Assembly (NCBI GenBank): GCA_016125475.1
Contig: WGLR01000026.1
Coordinates: 1-64,000 of the forward strand
Direction: 5' to 3'
DNA: 64,000 nucleotides
Source of the DNA: Betaproteobacteria bacterium
GTDB taxonomy: Bacteria; Pseudomonadota; Gammaproteobacteria; Burkholderiales; Ga0077523
The notes beneath the pieces were generated by a model. The model did no database searches. It had not been told where the DNA came from and saw only the letters and a program-made list of their open reading frames with translations. Below are positions 53,479 to 63,824 of this stretch, piece after piece. A program made the position numbers and the translations under genes. Numbering within the stretch: the first letter of the stretch is position 1; each line of letters starts with the position of its first letter.

Positions 53479-55353
53479 TCACGTCGCGTACGGCACGGTG
53501 AAGTGAAACACCGCACCGGGACCATCGTCCGTGTCGACCCAGAGCCTGCCACCGTACGACTCGACAACCGCGCGACTGATCGCGAGACCGGGACCGATCC
53601 CCCGAGGCTCGCGCGTGAAGAAGGGTGTGGACGCCTGACGCGGCGTCCCCGGATCGGGTCCGGGCTCACTGTCCCGGACCGTGACCTGCGCAGCCCCGGC
53701 CCCGGCAGTCGTCCGCACTGAAATCGTGATGAGTCGCCCGCGGACGCCCGCGGTCTGCAAGGCCTCCATGCCGGTGCGGACGATACTCACGACGACCTTC
53801 TCGAGCTGGAGAGCGTTGGCGAGAACCGGTGGCAGACCGGCCGGCAACTCGGCGACCAGCTTTGCGCCTTCCGGTCCGTCGGACTCGACGGCGGCGAGCG
53901 CTCGGCGGACGATCTCGTTCAGATCGACCGGCCGGACCGCGACATCCCCCTTCTGCAGGAACTCCGCGAGTTCGCGCATCACCTGACCGGCACGTTTCGC
54001 CTGTTGTGCACACGCCTCGAGCGCGTGCGCGAGGCGCTCGGGTCTCGGATCGCCCGCGTGCAGCATCCGCAGGGCGGCGTCGCTGTGGGACCTGACCGCA
54101 GCGAGGGGCCGGTCGAGTTCGTCGGCGATGGCCACGGCCGACTCCAGGGCCGCATGCAGGCTCGCCACCTGTTCCATTGCGCCACGGAGCCGGCGCATGG
54201 CGAGCTCGTGCCGCCTGCGCTCGCTGACGTCGCGAACGATCACGGTGAGGAACCTGCCGTGCTCGAGATCGACCTTCGAGAGGGATGCCTCGACGGGAAA
54301 CTCCTCGCCATTCGCGCGCAGTCCGACGATCTCGCGAAACTCCCCCATGCGTCGCGACGTCCGTCCGGATTCCGCGTACCGTTCGACGTCCTGGTGGTGC
54401 GTCTTCCGGAAGCGCTCCGGCATCAGGATCGACAGCGGCTGATCGAGGGCCTGCGTCGCCCGCATGCCGAACATCCGCTCGGCCGCGGTGTTGAATACGC
54501 GAATCCGCTGGTTCTCGTCCACCGAAATGATCGCGTCCATGGCCGAGTTCACGATGCCCGCGAGCCGCTCCGTACTCTCCCGCAGCGCACGCTCGGCGAG
54601 TTTCCGGTGCGTGACGTCTTCGGAGGAGATCACGATCCCGCCGACGTCGCCGTTCGCGTCCCGCCACGGCACGACCGACCAGCGCAACCAGTGCTCCCGG
54701 CCGTCCGGGCGCACCCAGCGATCCTCTTTCCTGTGCACGGACTGCCCCGCCAGTCCCTGCCGATGCGCACGCTTCCATTCCTCGGGGAGCTCCGGATGCA
54801 GGTCGTAGTGGTTGCGTCCCACGAGATCGGGCAGCCCCCGCCCGTAGGCCGCCATCCACCGGTCGCTCGCCGCCAGATAATTCATGCTGCGATCGAACAG
54901 TGCCGCACTGAACGGCGCCTGCGCGATGACGGCGGCGAGCTGGGCAAGCGTGCGCCGCGTGCAGTCCGCCTCCCCCGAGCGATCGGAAGCCCCCTTCAGG
55001 ATCACGACCAGACGTGGCGGCCGGGCCGTCCCGTCGCGCAGGATCGTCACGGATGCACGTACCGGAACGCTCTCACCGTCGCGCCGCACCAGACGACCCT
55101 CGGACTCGAAGCCGGAACCCGCGCCGGCCAGCAACCGCGCAGTGCCCGCGCGATGTGACGCCGTATCGTCAGCGTGAAACACTCCGGCGAGCGGCATTCC
55201 CCGCAGTTCGTCCTCGGAACGCGCCGTCAGCCCGCAGCACGCGGGCGTGCACTCGAGGATCCGACCCTCCGGGTCGGTGATGGCGATGGCCGTGCCGTCC
55301 AGTTCGGGCGTCCGTCGAATCGGGCGTTCGTTTCCGTTCACGCTGCCGTCCAT
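53479..55353 (-). CDS. PAS-domain sensor protein, histidine-kinase-like but lacking the phospho-His
   Basis: A 624-aa cytoplasmic protein with three PAS domains (about residues 15-120, 140-255, 265-385; for example IVNSAMDAIISVDENQRIRV in the third), then a kinase core. The dimerisation helix reads AIADELDRPLAAV where FixL-type kinases have a His (A-H-E-L-x-x-P-L). Residue 411 is Asp (codon GAC at 54121-54123, one base from CAC). The N-box Asn of SIVRNxxEA is Thr527, and the G1 box DxGxG reads DSEPG. A G2-like GIGPGLAIS remains. It therefore looks like a pseudokinase or a scaffold. No response regulator is adjacent. It converges with truC. Confidence 0.88.
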   Translation of the reverse strand: MDGSVNGNERPIRRTPELDGTAIAITDPEGRILECTPACCGLTARSEDELRGMPLAGVFHADDTASHRAGTARLLAGAGSGFESEGRLVRRDGESVPVRASVTILRDGTARPPRLVVILKGASDRSGEADCTRRTLAQLAAVIAQAPFSAALFDRSMNYLAASDRWMAAYGRGLPDLVGRNHYDLHPELPEEWKRAHRQGLAGQSVHRKEDRWVRPDGREHWLRWSVVPWRDANGDVGGIVISSEDVTHRKLAERALRESTERLAGIVNSAMDAIISVDENQRIRVFNTAAERMFGMRATQALDQPLSILMPERFRKTHHQDVERYAESGRTSRRMGEFREIVGLRANGEEFPVEASLSKVDLEHGRFLTVIVRDVSERRRHELAMRRLRGAMEQVASLHAALESAVAIADELDRPLAAVRSHSDAALRMLHAGDPRPERLAHALEACAQQAKRAGQVMRELAEFLQKGDVAVRPVDLNEIVRRALAAVESDGPEGAKLVAELPAGLPPVLANALQLEKVVVSIVRTGMEALQTAGVRGRLITISVRTTAGAGAAQVTVRDSEPGPDPGTPRQASTPFFTREPRGIGPGLAISRAVVESYGGRLWVDTDDGPGAVFHFTVPYAT

Positions 55354-56150
55354 TGATCGATGATCCAGACTCCACGGTCCGTGCCGCGATCGGCAGGACC
55401 CGTAAAGCGGCGACGACACCACGCAACAGGCACCGGGCGGGATCGTCCGGCTTCGCGTTGCCGCGACGCATTGCGCACCGGACCGTCTGCAAACGGCGAC
55501 ACACGACTCGCCTTCCGATCTCCCGATGCCGCCGCGCACGGCAGGAACGTCTCATCACTTGCGTGCGGCGCCCCCGCCCGGTCGGAAATCCGACGTCCCG
55601 CAGAGTGCGTGTGCGTCATGTCGATGCAGCCGGACGAACCTCTGTGACCTTCCGTCACGTGTCGAGTACCGTACCGCGCCGCGCGCGACGCCGATCAGGC
55701 GAATGTCAAAAGTTCTCGAGATCGTCGGGGCCTCCGCATGACCTCCGCAGGGTTCTGCATCCGCGGCAGCGGGCTTCCTCCGGCCATCGATGTGGTGATC
55801 TGCGATCGCGGGTGTTACCGGCCGCAGGTGGAGCGGCTTGCCGCGCGGTTTCGGAGAACGGGACTCGGGGTGACCTACGATCGGGAAATCCCGGACAGCC
55901 CCTGGAAAACCGGATTGCGGCCCGACGAGACCGGAGATACGGACGCGCACTGGATCTTCGTCGAACGGAACGCGTCCGATGCAGACGCCTCATGGCGTGT
56001 ACCGCGCCACGAGGCCGTCGGCAACGCGTCCTGGGCGTGTTCCCGTTCGACGTACGCAGACGACGCAGCTCCGAGAGGCCGCTTCCGCGGTGACGGCGAC
56101 GCGGCGAGGCCTGTCACCGCTGGCCGATATTCCCGGGACGTTCGGCGCGT
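55354..56150. other. Region of about 800 bp with no supported gene
   Basis: An open frame from 55738 (ATG) runs 281 codons rightwards on the plus strand, but its last 145 codons lie antisense to the transporter gene ending at 56151. Its composition is Arg/Ser/Thr-rich in the second half, as expected of a shadow frame. The first part (residues 1-120) has some hydrophobic and aromatic pattern (AIDVVICDRGCY, DAHWIFVERN) and could be a decayed gene. I do not call it. Confidence 0.35.
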
Positions 56151-56768
56151 TCAGGCCGCGACGCGAAGTTCGCTGACGGCGGACGAGATGACGCGACTCG
56201 CCGATCGTGCCAGGAGCCCCACGAGGGCCAGCGCGACGACGATGTCGGGCCAGCCGGCCCCGGTCAGCCAGACGCCCCCTGCCGCGACGAGCACCGAGAG
56301 ATTCGAGGCGATGTCGTTACGCGAACACTCCCACACGGAGGACATGTTCACGTCCTCGTTGCGATGTCGCGACAGCAGGAACAGACAGAGGCCGTTCGCG
56401 GCCAGACCGGCGAGGCTGAACACACCCATGACCTCGAACACCGGCAGGCCCGAACCGGTGATCCGTTCGACGATCTGGAACATCACCAGCACGGCCATCA
56501 GCAGGATCAGGACACCCTTGAACAGTGCCACCCGCGCCTTGGCCGAGGCACCCTTCGACACGACGAACAGGCTCAGTCCGTAGGTCACTGCGTCACCGAA
56601 GTTGTCGAGACTGTCCGCGAGCAGCGCGGACGAACGGCCGTGAAGCGCGGCAACGACGATCACGACAAACATCACGGCATTGATGGCCAGCACGGCCCTG
56701 AGCGTCGTCCGCTGACGGTGGCTCTTCAGTGCGTCGACGCCGCAGTGGTCGTCGCAGCATCCGCTCAT
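56151..56768 (-). CDS. CDF-like cation transporter
   Basis: A 205-aa polytopic protein of the cation-diffusion-facilitator fold. The N-terminal MSGCCDDHCG (Cys/His cluster) may bind metal. The helices LRAVLAINAVMFVVIVVAAL and ALLADSLDNFGDAVTYG, and CSRNDIASNLSVLVAAGGV, carry the Asp/Asn/His-type transport motifs (Asp in ADSLDNFGD, Asp in RNDIAS). It lacks the cytoplasmic C-terminal domain of classical CDFs and matches the short cation-transporter group found with metal resistance genes. Start at 56768 behind GGAGGAATC. Confidence 0.88.
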   Translation of the reverse strand: MSGCCDDHCGVDALKSHRQRTTLRAVLAINAVMFVVIVVAALHGRSSALLADSLDNFGDAVTYGLSLFVVSKGASAKARVALFKGVLILLMAVLVMFQIVERITGSGLPVFEVMGVFSLAGLAANGLCLFLLSRHRNEDVNMSSVWECSRNDIASNLSVLVAAGGVWLTGAGWPDIVVALALVGLLARSASRVISSAVSELRVAA

Positions 56769-56914
56769 GATTCCTCCGATGGATGGACGGTTGCGCGATG
56801 CGACCGTCCGATGATCCTGTCAGTCCGACAGGCCAGGGGGAAGCCGGTTCACGGCGCCCCCTCGCCACGGCCTGCGGTGCCGGAGTCGGACCACCCCGCA
56901 CACCGGGCCCACGC

Positions 56915-57694
56915 TCAGAAGGCGCCCGGGAACAGTCCGCCGTCCATCAACAGGTTCTGCCCCGTGATGTAGGCAGCGTGCTCGCTGCACAGAAAGGCGC
57001 ATACACGCCCGAATTCCGCGGGCGACCCGAAACGCTTCGCGGGGATCCGCGTCCTCGTCTGCTCCGAGAGTTCGCCTTCCTCGACGCCCGTGCGCTTGCT
57101 CGTCGCCGTGAAACCGGCACGCATCCGGTCCGTGTCGAAGAAGCCCGGCAGCAGGTTGTTGATCGTCACGTTACGGTCCGCGACCGTCCGCGCCACGCCG
57201 GCGACGAACGCCGTGAGGCCCGCCCGGGCGCCGCTGGACAGGTCGAGTCCCGCCACCGGCATCCGCACGCTGATCGACGTCACGTTCACGACGCGTCCGA
57301 AGCCCCGGCCGGCCATCGGTTCGAGCACGCGCTGGATCAGTTCGATCGGCACGACCATGTTCATCGTGACTCCCGAGAGGATCGAATCCCGGTCCAGGTC
57401 ACGATAGTCGCGGAAGGGCGGCCCGGCGTTGTTGTTGACCAGGATGTCCGGCTGCGGGCAGGCGGCGAGCACCGCTTCCTGTCCCGCCGCCGTGTTGAGG
57501 TCGGCAGCCACGGCCGTGACGTCCGCCCCCGTCCTGCTTCGAATCTCCGCGGCCGTGGCCTCGAGACTGGCCTGGTCACGACCGTTGATAACGACGGACA
57601 CGCCCGCTTCCGCGAGCGCCATCGCACACCCCTTTCCGAGCCCCCGGCTCGACGCGCACACGATCGCCTTTCTGCCACGAATTCCCAGATCCAT
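56915..57694 (-). CDS. Atypical SDR with substituted catalytic Tyr and Lys
   Basis: A 259-aa SDR-fold protein. The cofactor motif is ASSRGLGKG instead of TGxxxGIG. NNNAG is kept and the catalytic Ser sits in VTSISV, but the YxxxK expected 13 residues later reads SSGAR: Ser in place of Tyr and Arg in place of Lys. The C-terminal GQNLLMDGGLF is standard. This pattern belongs to a known ketoreductase-like subgroup of SDRs that lacks the canonical tetrad; members are annotated as 3-oxoacyl reductases without direct proof. Start at 57694 behind GAGGAAGAC. Divergent from metY. Confidence 0.85.
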   Translation of the reverse strand: MDLGIRGRKAIVCASSRGLGKGCAMALAEAGVSVVINGRDQASLEATAAEIRSRTGADVTAVAADLNTAAGQEAVLAACPQPDILVNNNAGPPFRDYRDLDRDSILSGVTMNMVVPIELIQRVLEPMAGRGFGRVVNVTSISVRMPVAGLDLSSGARAGLTAFVAGVARTVADRNVTINNLLPGFFDTDRMRAGFTATSKRTGVEEGELSEQTRTRIPAKRFGSPAEFGRVCAFLCSEHAAYITGQNLLMDGGLFPGAF

Positions 57695-57922
57695 CTGTGT
57701 CTTCCTCCTCGCTGGATGTTCGATACGGGATTCGGCGCGGTTGCGTCAGGCGTCACCGCGTCGCGTCCCCGTGAACCGTGTATCGTAACCGGCTGGCGAG
57801 GCCGATTCCTTCCCGGCGGGAATATGCATATCGGAAAACATCATTTCCGTGCACCTGCTGCCTCCCGCTACTGTCGCGCTCCGATCACGCCGGGCCCGGA
57901 GCCCCGACCGGAGACGAAACCC

Positions 57923-59202
<1,280 letters not shown>

Positions 59203-59203
<1 letters not shown>

Positions 59204-59299
59204 CACGTCGCCGCGCATGCGGCGACGTGTTCCTGCTTCCCCCTCGCCGTGGTCAGCGGCGAATGTTCAGCGGCCGCCTCTCCGGGCGGCCGTTCTTTA
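59203..59299 (+). terminator. Tandem hairpins after metY
   Basis: ACACGTCGCCGC-GCAT-GCGGCGACGTGT (59203-59230), a perfect 12-bp stem overlapping the last base of the stop codon. A second stem follows, CGGCCGCC...GGCGGCCG (59271-59292), then TTCTTTA. The second is the likely intrinsic terminator. Confidence 0.75.
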
Positions 59300-59912
59300 T
59301 CGTGGAAGGCCCGCCGGCAGTCGTTGCCGAATGACCTCCGCACGGGACGATCGTCACGTACCACCCTGCGCGACACTTCATCCGGAACATTGACTTTCAT
59401 CAATTGGCGGCGCCCGCATCAGGATCGACAATCCGTCGTGACTGCCTGGCCCTGTTTTCATGTGTTGTCGCCGATGGCGGTGCATGATCGGGAGGGCAGG
59501 CGAGGGCGTGCGTAGCCCTTTTCGTGGTGATGCGCATCGATGTGTCCGCGCCCTCTCCGCCAACAGGCAGACGATGCTCGACTGGAATCGAAAACGTGCG
59601 CAAGCGTTGCCAGGCCATCCCCGTGCGACCTGCCGGGACAACTACCTCGTCGGCTCATCGCCGACGGCGCTGTCCAGGACGCTGGTCGGCGCCCGCTGGA
59701 AGCGGTCGAAGAACTGGCGTTGTACCAGCGTGCCTCCAGGCTGGCAGATTCGGAGTGCCTTCCTTGTCGTCGCTGTTGCTGCAGCAGCGTCGAACGAGGC
59801 GGGACTTCGTTGAACCTCGGCGCGCCTTGGCCGAATCCGTCATCAATTCAGGAAGCCCGCTCCGTACCCGGGGCGGCGGCTGCGATTCAATCTTCTGACC
59901 ACACGCGGGGGG
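59300..59912. other. Region of about 600 bp with no supported gene
   Basis: Several short open frames exist on both strands but none shows a recognisable domain or protein-like composition. One plus frame contains an island (EAVEELALYQRASRLADSECL, about 59690-59760) that looks more protein-like than its surroundings, so a decayed gene is possible. The promoter of the following DUF5989 gene should lie near the right end. Confidence 0.35.
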
Positions 59913-60068
59913 ATGACCGTGACCTTCCTTCATGAGCTCTGGAGATTCCTGAGAGTACGAAAGAAGTTCTGGTTACTCCCCGTTGTGGTGATGATGGCGG
60001 CCCTCGGCGCGTTGCTGGTCCTGGCTCACGGATCAGCCGTGGCACCTTTCCTCTACACGTTGTTCTGA
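59913..60068 (+). CDS. DUF5989 small membrane protein
   Basis: A 51-aa protein: MTVTFLHELWRFLRVRKKFWLLP followed by a single transmembrane helix (VVVMMAALGALLVLA) and the terminal HGSAVAPFLYTLF. This pattern, including ELWxFLxxRKKxWLLP and GSAVAPFxYTLF, is the DUF5989 family, found beside SGNH hydrolases, SxtJ-like proteins and carbamoyltransferases in polysaccharide-related clusters. Start ATG at 59913 after GGGGG. Its stop is one base before the SGNH gene ATG (TGAAATG), so the two are translationally coupled. Confidence 0.88.
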   Translation: MTVTFLHELWRFLRVRKKFWLLPVVVMMAALGALLVLAHGSAVAPFLYTLF

Positions 60069-60069
60069 A

Positions 60070-61353
60070 ATGGGTTTCTTCGCCAAGATACCTTCGCCCC
60101 GCGCGCGGCGCCGACCCGCTGCCGATGCCGCGGAACACGCGCGGACGCCACGAACGGAATGGCAGTCGAGGCGCTCGATTCCGAACACTCCACCGGTAAC
60201 CGCCGAGAACATTCGTCATGAAAAAAATACCCGATTGCTGAATGCCGTCCTGCTCGTTGCGAGTCTTGCAATGAGTCTGCTGGTCGTGGAACTCGTGGCG
60301 CGAGAATTCTATGCACCTCCTCCGAAGGTAATGGATGCCTTTCGCGCGAGCCCGACCGGCAACTATCGCCGGGATCCGCTTCTGGGCTGGATGCCCCGAG
60401 AAAGCAGGCACGAAAGGCACACCCAGGAAGGCAGCTTCGACAGCACATTCACCACGAACAGCCACGGGCTTCGCAATCCTGAAGTGGCGTACGAAAAGCC
60501 ACCTGGCATACGCCGTATCGTGGTGCTGGGCGATTCGTTTGCGTGGGGCTATGGCGTGAACGACGAGGAAGTATTTTCGAGGCGCCTGGAGAGTGCGCTG
60601 CACCACACCGAGGTGATCAACCTGGGAGTCGTGGGCTACGGGACGCGTCAGGAGTTTCTCTACCTTCAGCGCGAAGGGATGAAATATCATCCGGACACCG
60701 TCGTCGTCGCCGTCTGCATGAACGACTTCCTGTGGAAGGATTACCTGCGGCTCCACGACAGCGTCCGCAAACCAGGGGCGGTCGTGGGCGAGACAGGCTG
60801 GATCCATCGGGTCAAGAAGACTCTGAGCGAACACTCTGCCTTGTACGAACTCCTCGTGACGAGCGTCAACACCAACAAGCCTCTCGTGAACTGGCTTGTC
60901 GATCATCACGTGAAGGAAGGTCTTGGAGGCTTCGACGACCTCGACGACGCGCTCGCGCCTTCCCTCGTGAATTACCCGGAGAAGCTCTCGCACGACTACG
61001 TCGCGACTATCGAGGAACTGAGGCAGATGCACGACTATCTGTCTGCGCACCACGTGGATCTCGTCGTCGCGCTCATTCCGGCGGCGCAGGTCATCGAACA
61101 GAATCGACTTCACGCCTCGATATCCTATCTCGCATACGACACGAAGGACTTCGACATCGACAAGCCGTACAGGCAGATCGAGAGTGAACTCCGACGCATT
61201 GCGGTACCGGTCGTGAACCCGATAACCGCATTCCGCGATCGCACAGGCAACGGCGTGTCGCTATACCACCGTGGAGACTCTCATTTCAGCGCGGCTGGCC
61301 ACGCCCTTTTCACCGAGGAGATCCGGCGCACGCTCGGACCGCGATACCAGTAG
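60070..61353 (+). CDS. SGNH/GDSL-family hydrolase, membrane-anchored
   Basis: A 427-aa protein with an N-terminal cytoplasmic Arg/Pro-rich part (1-55) and one transmembrane segment (LLNAVLLVASLAMSLLVVELVA). The SGNH domain follows: nucleophile Ser in VVLGDSFAWGYG, Gly in GVVGYGT, Asn in VCMNDF and the catalytic Asp-His in GDSHFSAAGH. All four residues are present, so it should be active, probably as a periplasmic acyl- or acetyl-esterase or transferase on a glycan. It pairs with the DUF5989 gene. The carbamoyltransferase and SxtJ partners are not in the window. Confidence 0.88.
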   Translation: MGFFAKIPSPRARRRPAADAAEHARTPRTEWQSRRSIPNTPPVTAENIRHEKNTRLLNAVLLVASLAMSLLVVELVAREFYAPPPKVMDAFRASPTGNYRRDPLLGWMPRESRHERHTQEGSFDSTFTTNSHGLRNPEVAYEKPPGIRRIVVLGDSFAWGYGVNDEEVFSRRLESALHHTEVINLGVVGYGTRQEFLYLQREGMKYHPDTVVVAVCMNDFLWKDYLRLHDSVRKPGAVVGETGWIHRVKKTLSEHSALYELLVTSVNTNKPLVNWLVDHHVKEGLGGFDDLDDALAPSLVNYPEKLSHDYVATIEELRQMHDYLSAHHVDLVVALIPAAQVIEQNRLHASISYLAYDTKDFDIDKPYRQIESELRRIAVPVVNPITAFRDRTGNGVSLYHRGDSHFSAAGHALFTEEIRRTLGPRYQ

Positions 61354-61377
61354 CGGCGAGCACCACGGCCGCCCGCG

Positions 61378-62610
61378 TCAGCTCCCAGGCACCATCTGCC
61401 ACGTGTTCGGAGCCAGCCCGGTCGGCCGCAGCCCACGCTGCGTCGGGTTCTGTTCCGCGATCGCGCGCCGTATGTCGCACGCCACGGCGCCATTCGTGTA
61501 GTAGCTGTGCTGGGTCAGCCCGCTCACCATCGGCGCGCAGTCGACCTGATAGATCTTCTGGTGCAGGGCCTGCGGCCGCGCCGCGCCACGCTGACCGAGG
61601 CGATCCGGATTTCCCTTCGTGTAGTCGCTCACGCGCAGGGCGTTGTCGTTCGCGTTGTGGTAGATCGCGACGGACTGGGCCAGATGGTGCAGGCGCTCCA
61701 TGGGCTTGCCCGGTTCGAGCACGTCGTCGTCCACGTCCGCCGAGCAAAGAAAGATCCGGTCGAACAGCCTCGGCAGCTGCTCCCCGGGACTGAAGTCCCA
61801 GATGCGCGAGAGCGCGTTCTGCACGACGTAGTTGCCCATCGAGTGCGCGAGCAGGTGGATCTTCTGACTGCAGAGCTGCGTCACCTCCATTTCGGCGACC
61901 GCCCGCTGGACCTCCGCATCGGGCGCACCCGCCATTCTGGTGCGCAGTCGCCGGAGCGCGGCGTTGTCCATGCGCACCTGACGCCCCACTTCGTGCAGGT
62001 AGTCGCGCATCTTGAGCAGCCCGCGACCGAGGGCGCCCGCTGTGCCACGCGCGTCGGAACGGTCGCTCTTGTAGCTCACCCAGGGGAGCGCCATGCCGTC
62101 GCTCGGCCACGTGAACAGCAGCACGCGCACCGGCGCCATACCGCCGCCCGCGCGCGGGGCGTTGATCATCGCCTCGAAAGCCGAAGCGGTCGCGACAGCC
62201 TCTTCCCAGCTCACGTTGAATCCGTGGACGAGCAGGAGCATGTCCCGGCCCTCCTGCATGTCCTTCTGGAGGTCGGCGAACATCGCGAGGGATCCCAGCT
62301 TCGTACTGCGCTGCGCCGTCTCGTTCACCTGCCGGTCGTTGATCCGTTCCTCGTAGGCCTCGATCTTCTGCGAGTTGCGCACGCAATCCGCGAAGTAGCC
62401 CTGCAGCCCCTCACCGTCGCCGGGTCCGGTGTGGGGCCGGTCATTCGCGAGAAAATCCGCGACTCGCGCACCGTCCACCTGGAACGTCACGCGTCCGAAG
62501 CGCAGGTTCTCCATGCCATCGCTCGAGAACGCCTTGCCGTAACGCAGGGGTCTGAAACGCTCGGGGCCTTCGTGCGCGCGATTGGTCGCGTAGTAGACGG
62601 TAGTCTCCAT
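61378..62610 (-). CDS. DUF900-type alpha/beta hydrolase
   Basis: A 410-aa cytoplasmic esterase-like protein. The fold shows LLLVHGFNVSWEEA (oxyanion region), nucleophile Ser in LLAHSMGNYV, Asp in FLCSADVDDDV, and a late His in TQHSYYTN as a candidate triad member. DUF900 members are uncharacterised lipase/esterase-like proteins. No signal peptide. Start at 62610 behind GGAGAGG-type region. It converges with the SGNH gene (24-bp gap). Confidence 0.88.
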   Translation of the reverse strand: METTVYYATNRAHEGPERFRPLRYGKAFSSDGMENLRFGRVTFQVDGARVADFLANDRPHTGPGDGEGLQGYFADCVRNSQKIEAYEERINDRQVNETAQRSTKLGSLAMFADLQKDMQEGRDMLLLVHGFNVSWEEAVATASAFEAMINAPRAGGGMAPVRVLLFTWPSDGMALPWVSYKSDRSDARGTAGALGRGLLKMRDYLHEVGRQVRMDNAALRRLRTRMAGAPDAEVQRAVAEMEVTQLCSQKIHLLAHSMGNYVVQNALSRIWDFSPGEQLPRLFDRIFLCSADVDDDVLEPGKPMERLHHLAQSVAIYHNANDNALRVSDYTKGNPDRLGQRGAARPQALHQKIYQVDCAPMVSGLTQHSYYTNGAVACDIRRAIAEQNPTQRGLRPTGLAPNTWQMVPGS

Positions 62611-62792
62611 GCATCACCTCTCCGTGTTGGTCCGTTCGAACGCCGAGGCACGTCCCGGCCGGGGCCGGTCTCGCCTCCTCCGACTCCCCACTGCATGATA
62701 CGGACACTTTCCCGCACGGACCATCGGTGGGTGTCGTTCCGGCGCGGGGCCTTCTGTAAGAGAATGCCGGCGTGATGAAGAGGAGAAACGGG

Positions 62793-63635
62793 ATGGACGA
62801 CGGAACGCAACTCGGCGTGGGCGTGAACACGATGTCCTTCATGTGGCGGGCGTCCGCGCAAAGCGCGCTGGAAACGCTTGCTCGCGAAGGCTACCAGCGG
62901 TTCGAGGTCATGGCTCAGACGCCGCACTTCGACCCCATGATGTCCGCGAGCGACGCGAAGTCGTTCGGCCGCTTCCTGAAGGACGCCGGCCTGCACGTCG
63001 AAACCGTGAATCTCCCGAGTCTGGATCTCAACATGGCTGCCGCCTCGCCGGAGATGCGAGCGTATTCGGTCGATGTCTACGAACGCCTCGTGACGATCGC
63101 CGCAACCATCGGCGCGGAGGCGATCATCGTCGTGACGGGGCGCGTGAACCCGCTCATCTCGCCCGCGCGCGCGGATCTCGAAGGCTGGTTCGGTGAATCC
63201 TTCTCGCGCGTGCTCCGGGCGGCGCAAGGCGCCGGGGTCAGACTTCTGCTCGAGAACATCCCGATCGGCGTCTTCCCGACCGCCCCGGAGATTGCGGCGT
63301 TCGCGAGCCGCTTCCCGTCGTCCCACGTAGGGATCTGCTATGACATCGCGAACGCGCACTACATCGGCGAGGACGTCGTGCGTTGTGTCCACGAGGTGCG
63401 CGACCGCCTTGGAATCGTGCACCTGTCCGACACCCACCGCGACAGGTGGCGTCACGACCCGGTCGGCCAGGGCTCCTGCGACTTCGAGGGATTCGGACGC
63501 GCGCTTGACGATACGGGCTATACGGGCACGTCGATGCTCGAGATCGTGGCGGAACAGGCAGTCGAGCAGATCGTCGCCAGCCACCACCGCGTGGCGAAGT
63601 GGGGCTGGGCGGCCGCCCCGAATCCGGACGACTGA
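62793..63635 (+). CDS. Sugar phosphate isomerase/epimerase-like TIM barrel protein
   Basis: A 280-aa AP-endonuclease-2-type TIM barrel: GVGVNTMSFMW, RFEVMAQTPH, ETVNLPSLDLN, GAEAIIVVTGRVNPL, LLLENIPIG, ICYDIANAHYIGED and IVHLSDTHRDRWRHDPVGQG, the last giving His and Asp residues for a divalent metal. It acts on a sugar or hydroxy-keto acid; the substrate is unknown. Start at 62793 (GAGGAGAAACGGG before it) rather than the ATG 21 bp upstream, which lacks a Shine-Dalgarno. Confidence 0.88.
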   Translation: MDDGTQLGVGVNTMSFMWRASAQSALETLAREGYQRFEVMAQTPHFDPMMSASDAKSFGRFLKDAGLHVETVNLPSLDLNMAAASPEMRAYSVDVYERLVTIAATIGAEAIIVVTGRVNPLISPARADLEGWFGESFSRVLRAAQGAGVRLLLENIPIGVFPTAPEIAAFASRFPSSHVGICYDIANAHYIGEDVVRCVHEVRDRLGIVHLSDTHRDRWRHDPVGQGSCDFEGFGRALDDTGYTGTSMLEIVAEQAVEQIVASHHRVAKWGWAAAPNPDD

Positions 63636-63824
63636 AGCGGGCCCCGCCGCTCCTGGCATCACACCGCAGTGCAGGCATGGCGGACGGTCTTTCGACCGTC
63701 CGCTCCGCGAGACACTCTGCCTGGACATGTAGTATCTTCCAGCCGCAGGCAGCAGGGTCAGGTCACCATGCCCGCCAGGGCACGTTCGAGAACAGAAGAA
63801 CGACGTTTCGGGGGAGGGAGAGCC

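Noticed and set aside
55738-56583. 281-codon plus-strand frame
   Set aside because: Half of it is antisense to the CDF transporter and the composition becomes Arg/Ser-rich; not supported as a gene.
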